Positions 8,316-16,049 of a stretch of DNA of 32,058 nucleotides are shown here, one piece after another. The translations under genes and the position numbers were made by a program. The DNA is from an uncultured Prolixibacteraceae bacterium (GTDB taxonomy: Bacteria; Bacteroidota; Bacteroidia; Bacteroidales; Prolixibacteraceae): NCBI GenBank assembly GCA_913063265.1, contig CAJXZG010000066.1:1-32058 (forward strand). The letters run 5' to 3'. The notes under the pieces are model-generated. The model saw nothing but the letters and a program-made list of their open reading frames with translations, was not told the origin of the DNA and ran no database searches. The stretch's first letter is position 1, and every line of letters begins with the position of its first letter.

Positions 8316-9197
8316 ATGAACAACAAAATAAGCTACATTATTATTGCAATACTATTCCTTTCAGTGCAGTCTTTTGCTCAGGAGTGGTTGGTTCCGGGTG
8401 ATCAGAGAAACATAAAAAATCCGCTGGAATATAACCTTGACAACGTACAGAAAGGAAAAGATCTGTATTTAAAAAACTGTAAGTCCTGTCATGGTGATCC
8501 CGGGAAGAACAACGCCCTCCCATTGGTGCCGCCTCCTGTAGATATAACCTCGGAAAAAATGCAAAAAAATACAGTGGGTGAGTTATTTTATAAAATAACA
8601 AACGGCAGAGGTGGCATGCCCCAATTCAAAACCAATATATCAGAAGATGACCGTTGGAGGATTGTCAACTATATCATGAATTTTAATCCAAACCGTGAAC
8701 CGGTTCTGGTTGCTGCACCTAAAGTCAAGGCAAAAATTATGGCTTCGGTAAATGAGAAGGAACGAAAAGTTGAGGTTTTTGCCGAACATGAAGTAAAAGG
8801 CAAATACTCTTCTTTAGGAAATGAACAGATAACCATAAGTGCTAAAAAATATTTTGGCAATATAAAAATCGGAGAAGTGACAACCGATAACAATGGCAGG
8901 GCTGAATTTAATATACCGGAATCATTAATTGGTGATGAAGAAGGAAATGTGAACATGGTAGTTTCTCTGGGTGAAGATTATATTGCTGAAGCCGTTTTAC
9001 TTGAAGAAGCAAAAGTAGGTCAGAATAAAAAGGTTCAAAAACTAATAAAACCAGGAATTCTTTGGTCGACAAATGAAAATATACAGATTTGGTTATTGCT
9101 TTCGTACATTGGAGCAGTGGGAGCAGCATGGGCTGCGATTGCTTATGTAGTGTTTCAGCTAATAAAAGTTAAACGACTTGGGAAAACCGAACATTAA
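8316..9197 (+). CDS. Membrane-anchored monoheme cytochrome c with central beta domain
   Basis: Predicted periplasmic cytochrome c of 293 residues. A signal peptide (about 1-21) is followed by a cytochrome c domain with C55-K-S-C58-H59 and probable Met ligand M101 (G-R-G-G-M-P). A beta-rich, perhaps Ig-like stretch (about 136-232) has no other cofactor motif, and one C-terminal helix (about 258-283) anchors it to the membrane. The open frame begins at 8256, but the ATG at 8316 was chosen because it gives a clean signal peptide and sits 4 bases after the nrfD stop. It probably accepts electrons from the NrfD/FeS pair and delivers them to the downstream cbb3 oxidase. That role is inferred from gene order. 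Confidence 0.87.
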   Translation: MNNKISYIIIAILFLSVQSFAQEWLVPGDQRNIKNPLEYNLDNVQKGKDLYLKNCKSCHGDPGKNNALPLVPPPVDITSEKMQKNTVGELFYKITNGRGGMPQFKTNISEDDRWRIVNYIMNFNPNREPVLVAAPKVKAKIMASVNEKERKVEVFAEHEVKGKYSSLGNEQITISAKKYFGNIKIGEVTTDNNGRAEFNIPESLIGDEEGNVNMVVSLGEDYIAEAVLLEEAKVGQNKKVQKLIKPGILWSTNENIQIWLLLSYIGAVGAAWAAIAYVVFQLIKVKRLGKTEH

Positions 9198-9205
9198 AAC
9201 GATTA

Positions 9206-9394
9206 ATGAATATTTTTTATCTGTTAATAGGTGTTAGTTTATTTGCCGCGCTGATTTTTTTGGGAGCCTTTATCTGGGCAGTAAAAAGCGGGCAATTCGA
9301 TGATAGTAAAACACCTTCAATACGAATGTTATTTGATGATGAAACAGAAACTCAGGAAAACGAAGAAACAGATGACAAAAAAGAAACGAATTAA
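9206..9394 (+). CDS. ccoS: cbb3 oxidase assembly protein CcoS
   Basis: Short protein of 62 residues with one N-terminal helix (about 4-26), then the CcoS/FixS signature W-A-V-K-S-G-Q-F-D-D and a further acidic tail with R-M-L-F-D-D. CcoS is needed for heme/copper maturation of cbb3 oxidase, working with the CcoI copper ATPase encoded 7.5 kb downstream. It is usually placed next to ccoI, but here it precedes the structural gene by 11 bases. Confidence 0.9.
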   Translation: MNIFYLLIGVSLFAALIFLGAFIWAVKSGQFDDSKTPSIRMLFDDETETQENEETDDKKETN

Positions 9395-9405
9395 CGCATA
9401 AACAT

Positions 9406-11874
9406 ATGGAAAATCAGAAATTCTTTTATGACAATAAAATTGTAAGGCTTTTTATTCTGGCTACCCTGGTTTGGGGGATTGTCGGGGTAATTGTTGGATT
9501 GCTTATTGCGCTTCAGCTTGCATTCCCGGTTTTCAATTTTGGGCTTGAATATACCACTTTTGGCAGGATGCGACCCCTACATACCAATGCCATAATTTTT
9601 GCATTCGTGGGAAACGCCATTTTTGCAGGAGTTTATTATTCTTTGCAAAAACTTCTTAAAACCCGGATGTATAGTGACACCTTGAGCAAAATAAATTTCT
9701 GGGGCTGGCAGTTGATAATTGTACTTGCTGCTTTATCCTTTGTTTTCGGAATCACAACAAGCAAAGAATACGCTGAATTGGAATGGCCAATCGATATATT
9801 GATAACGCTCATTTGGGTAACTTTTGGCTGGAATATGATTGGCACGATAATGGTGAGAAGGGTGCAACATATTTATGCGGCCATTTGGTGGTATCTGGCT
9901 ACTTTCCTCGGTGTTGCCATTTTACATGTGGTTAATTCTTTTGAAATCCCGGTTTCATTATTTAAAAGTTATACCATTTATGCCGGTGCACAAGATGCTG
10001 TGGTACAATGGTGGTATGGTCATAATGCTGTAGCATTCTTCCTTACCACACCATTTTTAGGATTAATGTATTATTACCTTCCTAAAGCAGCTAACCGCCC
10101 AATTTATTCTTATAAACTTTCTATAATTCACTTTTGGTCTCTGATTTTCCTTTACATGTGGGCAGGGCCTCACCATTTGTTGTATCAGGCTTTACCTGAA
10201 TGGGCACAGGCACTTGGCGTAACATTTTCAATCATGTTAATTGCTCCATCGTGGGGAGGTATGATTAATGGCCTGATGACTTTGCGTGGCGCATGGGATA
10301 AAGTACGCGACAGTGCTGCTTTAAAATTCCTTGTAGTTGCAGTAACTGCTTACGGTATGTCAACTTTTGAAGGGCCGATGATGTCATTAAAATCTGTTAA
10401 CCAAATTACACACTTTACTGATTGGACAATCGGACACGTTCATATTGCGGCAATGGGTTGGAATGGTGGAATAGTGTTTGGAATGTTGTACTGGTTGGTT
10501 CCTAAAATGTTCAAAACCAAACTTTTTTCTGAAAAGTTGGCCAATATTCATTTTTGGATTTCAACCCTGGCAATTTTGCTTTATGCGATACCACTGTACT
10601 GGTCAGCGATTACCCAATGGCTAATGTGGAGAGAATATACTCCTGAAGGATTTTTAGCTTATCCAAATTTTATGGAAACGCTGACTCAAATTTTACCGAT
10701 GTATTCTATCAGGATAATTGGAGGAGCTTTATTTGTAGTTGGATTTATAATTATGATGTACAACCTGTTTAAAACAATGGCCGCAGGTTCATTTGTTAAC
10801 GATGAAGCATCTGAAGCACCCGCATTGGTTAAATTAGGATCACGAAATCCTGCACAGGAAACGATTCATCGATGGATGGAAAGAAAAGGAGTTCGTTTTG
10901 CAATCTGGACTTTTATCGCCCTTGCAATTGGAGGCGCAGTAGAAATAATACCAATGATTTTTATCAAATCCAACATTCCGACTATCGAATCTGTTAAACC
11001 TTACACACCGTTGGAATTGGCCGGTCGTGACTTGTACGTGGAAGAAGGATGTTATAATTGTCATTCTCAAATGGTAAGACCTTTCAGATGGGAAACTGAT
11101 CGTTATGGTGAATATTCTAAAATCGGTGAATTTGTGTACGACTTCCCATTCCAGTGGGGATCGCGGAGAACAGGACCGGATTTGGCACGAGCCGGTGTTG
11201 TTGGTGGCCCAATGTATAAAAATGCTGCCTGGCATTATAATCACTTTATGGACCCGCAAAAAATGAATGAAGCATCGATAATGCCGCGTTACGACTGGTT
11301 TGCCAAAAAGGAAATTGACATTGATATCATTCCTGCAAAAATTCGTGCCATGCAAAAACTGGGTGTTCCGTACGAAGAAGGATATGATGAAAAAGCTGTT
11401 GATGATTTAATGGCTCAGGCACAATTGGTTGCCAACGATTTAAAAGCATCAGGAATTGAAATTGAGCCAACTAAACAAATGGTGGCAATGATTGCCTATA
11501 TGCATAAGTTGGGCAGAGATATTTCTACACCGGCAGAAAGTACGGCTCAGCAAGCAAATGAATCTTCCCAGACTTCTCAGGAAGAACTTAAGGAGGTAGT
11601 ATTACTTACCGGTGATGCAGATTTAGCTGCCGGAAAAGAAATATTCAATTCAGTTTGTGCAGTATGTCATAAATTGGATGGATCCGGAATACCACCGGCA
11701 TTCCCGAGTTTAGCTGACGGAGAATGGATTAACGGCAATTCACCGGAACAGGTTTATAAATCTATTGCCGAGGGTAATATTGCAAAAGGAATGGTTGCCT
11801 ATAAATCTCAATACTCCGAAAAACAGATAACTCAATTAACAAGTTATATTTTACTTTCATTAAATAAAAAATGA
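9406..11874 (+). CDS. ccoNO: cbb3 oxidase CcoN-CcoO fusion with extra C-terminal heme c domain
   Basis: Catalytic core of a cbb3 oxidase, 822 residues. Residues 1 to about 460 are CcoN: low-spin heme ligands H59 and H346, CuB ligands H206, H256 and H257, high-spin heme ligand H344, and the catalytic Tyr probably Y316 in Y-G-M-S-T-F-E-G-P-M. About 495-700 is CcoO: an anchor helix, heme motif C549-Y-N-C552-H553, and candidate Met M626. After an Ala/Ser/Gln/Glu-rich linker (about 705-732) comes a second cytochrome c domain, C751-A-V-C754-H755 with M796, closely resembling the domain of CcoP encoded downstream. The CcoNO fusion is known in Bacteroidota; the added CcoP-like domain is the unusual part. 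The stop overlaps the ccoQ start by four bases (ATGA). Confidence 0.95.
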   Translation: MENQKFFYDNKIVRLFILATLVWGIVGVIVGLLIALQLAFPVFNFGLEYTTFGRMRPLHTNAIIFAFVGNAIFAGVYYSLQKLLKTRMYSDTLSKINFWGWQLIIVLAALSFVFGITTSKEYAELEWPIDILITLIWVTFGWNMIGTIMVRRVQHIYAAIWWYLATFLGVAILHVVNSFEIPVSLFKSYTIYAGAQDAVVQWWYGHNAVAFFLTTPFLGLMYYYLPKAANRPIYSYKLSIIHFWSLIFLYMWAGPHHLLYQALPEWAQALGVTFSIMLIAPSWGGMINGLMTLRGAWDKVRDSAALKFLVVAVTAYGMSTFEGPMMSLKSVNQITHFTDWTIGHVHIAAMGWNGGIVFGMLYWLVPKMFKTKLFSEKLANIHFWISTLAILLYAIPLYWSAITQWLMWREYTPEGFLAYPNFMETLTQILPMYSIRIIGGALFVVGFIIMMYNLFKTMAAGSFVNDEASEAPALVKLGSRNPAQETIHRWMERKGVRFAIWTFIALAIGGAVEIIPMIFIKSNIPTIESVKPYTPLELAGRDLYVEEGCYNCHSQMVRPFRWETDRYGEYSKIGEFVYDFPFQWGSRRTGPDLARAGVVGGPMYKNAAWHYNHFMDPQKMNEASIMPRYDWFAKKEIDIDIIPAKIRAMQKLGVPYEEGYDEKAVDDLMAQAQLVANDLKASGIEIEPTKQMVAMIAYMHKLGRDISTPAESTAQQANESSQTSQEELKEVVLLTGDADLAAGKEIFNSVCAVCHKLDGSGIPPAFPSLADGEWINGNSPEQVYKSIAEGNIAKGMVAYKSQYSEKQITQLTSYILLSLNKK

Positions 11875-12065
11875 AGATCATAAGTAATCTGTTGGAAAAT
11901 ATCGAAGGAATTCAAATTTACTACGTTGTAGGTTTACTCATCTTTGTAGGTCTCTTTATTGTAATTGTAATAAGAACTTACAAGATGACAAATAAAGAAG
12001 CAAACGATATTAAAAACTCAATATTAAATGACAGTGAGACGGAAGAGATTTCGCCTCAGAACTAA
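11871..12065 (+). CDS. ccoQ: CcoQ-like small cbb3 oxidase subunit
   Basis: Protein of 64 residues with one transmembrane helix (about 17-36) and a charged, acidic C-terminal tail, consistent with the CcoQ/FixQ subunit that stabilises the cbb3 complex. The assignment depends on position: its ATG overlaps the ccoNO stop by 4 bases and it lies 11 bases before ccoP. Sequence conservation in this family is low, so the name is by context. Confidence 0.75.
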   Translation: MKIISNLLENIEGIQIYYVVGLLIFVGLFIVIVIRTYKMTNKEANDIKNSILNDSETEEISPQN

Positions 12066-12076
12066 ATTATAAAGAA

Positions 12077-12649
12077 ATGACAACGGAAAATAAACCAAAG
12101 GATGTAAATGATGACCACATCATGGATCACGATTACGATGGTATCAAAGAATTAGATAATCCGGCGCCACGATGGATAATGGCACTCTTTTATATTACTA
12201 TTGGATTTTCCATTTTGTATGGTGCGTATTATTTTTGGCTAAAGCAAGGTGACCACCAGGATGCCGAATATGTCAGAAAATCGGCTGTACACGATGAGAA
12301 ATACAAAATCGCAACTGTTTCTTCAGAAGATTTGGTTTTACTAACCGATGCATCTGCATTGGAAGAAGGAAAAACCATTTACAATGAGATGAATTGTTTC
12401 GCATGTCATGGGATGCAGGGTGAAGGGAATGCAATCGGGCCAAATATGACGGATGAATTCTGGATACATGGTTGTAGTTTTCAGGAGGTTTTTGATGTGA
12501 TAAAAAATGGAGTGCCGGCAAAAGGGATGACAGCTTTTAAAGGACAAATGAGCGATGCAAATATTCAGAAAGTTGCCAGTTATATATTATCGCTTAAAGG
12601 TTCTAATCCTCCTAATGCAAAAGAGGCTCAGGGAGAAAAATGTGAATAA
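12077..12649 (+). CDS. ccoP: cbb3 oxidase subunit CcoP, single-heme form
   Basis: Membrane-anchored cytochrome c subunit of 190 residues. It begins with the CcoP leader D-G-I-K-E-L-D-N-P-A-P-R-W (about 21-33), a helix (about 34-54), then one cytochrome c domain with C107-F-A-C110-H111 and M151 in A-K-G-M-T-A-F. Canonical CcoP is about 300 residues with two c-hemes. This one has a single heme, and the missing domain appears to sit on the C-terminus of the preceding CcoNO fusion. The end of the gene is intact, so this looks like a domain arrangement and not a truncation. Confidence 0.92.
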   Translation: MTTENKPKDVNDDHIMDHDYDGIKELDNPAPRWIMALFYITIGFSILYGAYYFWLKQGDHQDAEYVRKSAVHDEKYKIATVSSEDLVLLTDASALEEGKTIYNEMNCFACHGMQGEGNAIGPNMTDEFWIHGCSFQEVFDVIKNGVPAKGMTAFKGQMSDANIQKVASYILSLKGSNPPNAKEAQGEKCE

Positions 12650-12730
12650 TCCCTGTATTAGCAAAAGCAATTTTTAAACAATATTAAAACCAAATCTAGT
12701 CTTCTAACCGGGATTTAGCAGCTTTTATAA

Positions 12731-14104
12731 ATGTCAGAACAGGAATTAACTTTTCGGGATCGCCCTATTAATATGAATGAAAAGGGAGGGCGAAAATGGA
12801 TTTATGCAAAAAAACCCTCAGGACTTTGGTTTACGCGAAGAACTGTATTTAGCTGGTTTCTTTTATTGTTCTTTGTTTCCGTCCCATTTATTCGTGTTAA
12901 CGGGCATCCTTTTATTTTGCTGGATATTTCCAGTAGAAAATTTATCATTTTTGGTGCCATATTCTGGGCTCAGGATACTTTTATTCTTGCCTTATTAATG
13001 CTGTCGTTTGTTCTTTTTATCATTCTTTTCACGGTAACTTTTGGAAGAATTTTTTGCGGATGGGCATGTCCTCAAACCATTTTTCTTGAGATGGTATTTC
13101 GAAAGATTGAATATCTTATTGAAGGGGATTACAGAAAAAGGTACAAACTGGATAACAGTCCGTGGACAACAGAAAAGATTTTTAAAAAGACGCTCAAACA
13201 TAGCATCTTTATATTGATTGCAATAGCCATGACCAACACATTTTTAATGTGGTTCATCGGCTCTGAAAAATGGTTGAAATTAGTATCCGAGCCAATAAGT
13301 CAAAATCTGGCTGGATTTTCAATCATGCTATTTATCTCTGCTATTTTTTACTGGATTTATTCATATTTCCGGGAGCAGATTTGTACCATGGTTTGCCCGT
13401 ACGGAAGAATGCAGGGTGTTTTACTGGATTCAAAATCTATTGTTGTAAGTTACGATTATAAAAGAGGTGAACCACGCGGTGCACACAGCAAAGGTGACTG
13501 TATCGACTGTCATCAATGTATTACGGTTTGTCCCACCGGAATCGATATCAGAAATGGCACACAACTGGAATGTGTAAACTGTACTGCCTGTATCGATCAG
13601 TGCAATAAAATAATGCTTATTACCAACAAACCTCCGGGACTTATTCGATTCGATTCAGAAGAAGGAATAAAAAATGGTCACAAAACGATCTGGAATGCAA
13701 GAAACAGAGCGTATTCTTTTGTATTATTAATCCTGTTTTCATTCTTTGTTTATACGCTTGTTTCGAGACCGGTAGTTGAAACAAGCATTTTAAGAACTCC
13801 CGGATTACTATACCAGGAAAATGAAAACAATACCATCAGCAATGTTTATAACATTAAAATCGTTAATAAAACACACGATGAATTGCCCCTGGAAATTAAA
13901 CTTCTTTCCCATAAAGGGGAAATAAAAATGGCAGGTAAATCAATGGCCGTAAAAGATCAGGGTTTGTATGAATCAACCTTTATACTGTTTATTCCCAAAG
14001 ATGAACTGAAAGGCGACAATACTAAAGTTGAGTTTGGAATATTCAGTAATGATAAAATCATTGAAACAGTAAAAACCACATTTGTAGGACCAACATCCAA
14101 TTGA
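12731..14104 (+). CDS. ccoG: Cytochrome c oxidase accessory protein CcoG (RdxA/FixG)
   Basis: Membrane FeS protein of 457 residues, required for cbb3 assembly. Work in other bacteria links CcoG to reduction of Cu(II) to Cu(I). Visible parts: several helices before residue 215, membrane Cys pairs C109-G-W-A-C113 and C218-T-M-V-C222, two ferredoxin-type groups (C257, C260, C263, C267 and C281, C284, C287, C291), a further helix (about 327-345), and a C-terminal Ig-like domain (about 360-455) typical of the FixG family. An 81-base gap separates it from ccoP, the second largest within the cluster, so an extra promoter there is possible. Confidence 0.95.
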   Translation: MSEQELTFRDRPINMNEKGGRKWIYAKKPSGLWFTRRTVFSWFLLLFFVSVPFIRVNGHPFILLDISSRKFIIFGAIFWAQDTFILALLMLSFVLFIILFTVTFGRIFCGWACPQTIFLEMVFRKIEYLIEGDYRKRYKLDNSPWTTEKIFKKTLKHSIFILIAIAMTNTFLMWFIGSEKWLKLVSEPISQNLAGFSIMLFISAIFYWIYSYFREQICTMVCPYGRMQGVLLDSKSIVVSYDYKRGEPRGAHSKGDCIDCHQCITVCPTGIDIRNGTQLECVNCTACIDQCNKIMLITNKPPGLIRFDSEEGIKNGHKTIWNARNRAYSFVLLILFSFFVYTLVSRPVVETSILRTPGLLYQENENNTISNVYNIKIVNKTHDELPLEIKLLSHKGEIKMAGKSMAVKDQGLYESTFILFIPKDELKGDNTKVEFGIFSNDKIIETVKTTFVGPTSN

Positions 14105-14115
14105 TATCTTTCACA

Positions 14116-15534
14116 ATGAAACTAAAAGCCAACCTTTTAATTTTTATTTGTTTAGCCGGCATACTTTCCGGGTTTGTACCCACACAAAAAGATAACTCGG
14201 AAAGACCCAATATTATTTTTATTATTACGGATGACCAACAGGTTGGACTTTTAGGGGTAGAGGGAAATCAAATTGCAAAAACACCGAATATTGATCGAAT
14301 AGCAGAGGAGGGAATGATGTTTACTAATTTTTTCTCGGTTACCCCTCTTTGTTCACCCAGCCGTGCCAGTTTTTTAACCGGGCAATATGCGTACAAACAT
14401 GGAGTAATTAATAACGACAAAATCGGTTTGGATGTTATCAGTCATACACTGATGACCTGGCCAAGGCAACTTCGGGAAGCAGGATATCATACAGCATTTA
14501 TCGGAAAATGGCATATGGGTTTGGATGATTCAAGAAGAATCGGTTACGACCGATGGCTGAGTTTTAAAGGTCAGGGAGTCTTTATAGATGGTGTGGTTAA
14601 CGATGATGGAATTGACCGTCAGACCAATGGAAATATGACCGAAATCCTTAACGAGGAAGCAGTAAAATATATCAACCAGGATCATGAAAACAAACCATTT
14701 GCCATGATACTTTCTCACAAGGCATTGCACTGGCCCCTTTTACCTTCAGAAAGTAATGAAAACAAATATGCTGATGTAGCATACAAACCTGTAAAAGTAA
14801 AGGCAGAAGATTTGGAAGGGAAACCTTTACTTACGAGAAATGTGGAATGGATTGATATGCACTTTACAGAAGGAGTGGTTCCTGAGCCTGGCGAACCACG
14901 TCGTGGCAGAGGAAAAGATCCAAACTCTGTAATTCGCGACCAAATGAGATGTTTAAATAGCGTAGATGAAGGTGTTGGAAGTATTTTTGAAGCACTCGAA
15001 AAAAACGGACAACTGGAAAATACTATTATAATTTACACCAGCGACAATGGAATGTTGATGGGCCAACATGGCGAATTTCATCAAAAAAGATGGGCATATG
15101 AGGAATCACTAAAAATTCCTTTCTTAATCCGCTACCCTAAAATGATTGAGGCTGGAAGTAAAAGTGAACAAATGGTATTAAACGTTGATTTGGCACCTAC
15201 TATTTATGAACTTACAGATGTAGAACCAATTCTTAAAATGCATGGTTTATCGTTTCTGCCATTACTTAAAAATGAAAACCCGGAATGGAGAGACGCCTTT
15301 CTTGCGGAATATTTTTTAGAGAAAGTCGCTCGTCGTAATCCGGCTTGGAAAGCAATTCGAACCAATGACTGGAAATATATTGCCTATCCTGATGAAGGAA
15401 AAGAATTTTGCGAATTGTATAGTTTGAAAGAGGATTTAGGTGAAGAAAAAAACCTTTATCATCATCCGGAATATAAAGAACAGGTGGCAAAATTGGAGAA
15501 GAAACTGGAAGAATTGATGAATGAAATTAAATAA
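14116..15534 (+). CDS. Secreted or periplasmic type I (formylglycine) sulfatase
   Basis: Sulfatase of the alkaline phosphatase superfamily, 472 residues with an N-terminal signal peptide (about 1-22). Active-site parts: metal ligands D39-D40, the formylglycine site C79-S-P-S-R82, K131 and H133 (G-K-W-H-M-G), H205, and D310-N311. The Cys-type site needs a formylglycine-generating enzyme or anaerobic sulfatase-maturing enzyme, neither of which is in the window. The substrate cannot be told from sequence by eye; sulfated polysaccharides are usual for Bacteroidota. The start is the ATG at 14116; a TTG 15 bases earlier would overlap ccoG. Its place between ccoG and fixH, 11 and 21 bases from each, is odd for a cbb3 assembly cluster. 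Confidence 0.93.
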   Translation: MKLKANLLIFICLAGILSGFVPTQKDNSERPNIIFIITDDQQVGLLGVEGNQIAKTPNIDRIAEEGMMFTNFFSVTPLCSPSRASFLTGQYAYKHGVINNDKIGLDVISHTLMTWPRQLREAGYHTAFIGKWHMGLDDSRRIGYDRWLSFKGQGVFIDGVVNDDGIDRQTNGNMTEILNEEAVKYINQDHENKPFAMILSHKALHWPLLPSESNENKYADVAYKPVKVKAEDLEGKPLLTRNVEWIDMHFTEGVVPEPGEPRRGRGKDPNSVIRDQMRCLNSVDEGVGSIFEALEKNGQLENTIIIYTSDNGMLMGQHGEFHQKRWAYEESLKIPFLIRYPKMIEAGSKSEQMVLNVDLAPTIYELTDVEPILKMHGLSFLPLLKNENPEWRDAFLAEYFLEKVARRNPAWKAIRTNDWKYIAYPDEGKEFCELYSLKEDLGEEKNLYHHPEYKEQVAKLEKKLEELMNEIK

Positions 15535-15555
15535 ACCATTTTAATTTAAAGGAGT

Positions 15556-15996
15556 ATGAAGTTTAACTGGGGGACAGGAATACTAATCTTTTTAATACTG
15601 TTTTTAACGGCATCAGCTGTTTTTATAATATTTGCAATGCGACAAGATGTAAATCTTGTTCACAAAGATTATTATGAAAAAGGTGTGGATTATACTGAGC
15701 AAATGAATGTTAACGCCCGCTCAAAACCATTGGCCGACAAAGTTGAACCTACTGTTTTGGAAGATTTTATACAATTCTATTTTAAGGATAGTATTGCCTC
15801 TGTTATTGATTCGGGAAAAGTTTATTTATATCGTCCGTCAGACAGTAAACTGGACTTAATTTATGAATTATCTGTTCAAAATGATATTTGTTTGATTCCT
15901 GTAGAAAACCTGGTTAAAGGTAGATATATTGCTAAAATTTCGTGGTATACCAAAGGTTTGAAATTCGAAGTTGAAAAATCTGTTAATATCAGATAA
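15556..15996 (+). CDS. ccoH: FixH/CcoH-family cbb3 oxidase assembly protein
   Basis: Protein of 146 residues with one N-terminal helix (about 7-28) followed by the FixH signature around residues 36-60 (D-Y-Y-E-K-G-V-D-Y) and a beta-rich periplasmic domain. FixH/CcoH is needed for stable cbb3 assembly and contacts CcoN and CcoP in characterised species. A purine-rich AAAGGAG ends only one base before the ATG, too close to act as a standard ribosome binding site. It lies between the sulfatase gene and the TauE/SafE-like gene. Confidence 0.88.
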   Translation: MKFNWGTGILIFLILFLTASAVFIIFAMRQDVNLVHKDYYEKGVDYTEQMNVNARSKPLADKVEPTVLEDFIQFYFKDSIASVIDSGKVYLYRPSDSKLDLIYELSVQNDICLIPVENLVKGRYIAKISWYTKGLKFEVEKSVNIR

Positions 15997-16049
15997 AATT
16001 TTTGTATTTTCAATCTTAATTTAATCATTTGTTCATTTAGTATCGTTTT

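Noticed and set aside
6010..9197. Polysulfide, tetrathionate or nitrite reductase operon
   Set aside because: FeS and NrfD subunits are shared with these enzymes, but no molybdopterin catalytic subunit or multiheme nitrite reductase is present, and the genes lead into a cbb3 oxidase.
10840..11355. 171-residue open frame on the minus strand inside ccoNO
   Set aside because: It is antisense to well-conserved cytochrome domains and shows no signal peptide, helix pattern or family likeness; a shadow of ccoNO.
15548..15554. AAAGGAG as a Shine-Dalgarno site for fixH
   Set aside because: Only one base separates it from the ATG, too short for normal pairing, and the phylum seldom uses such sites.
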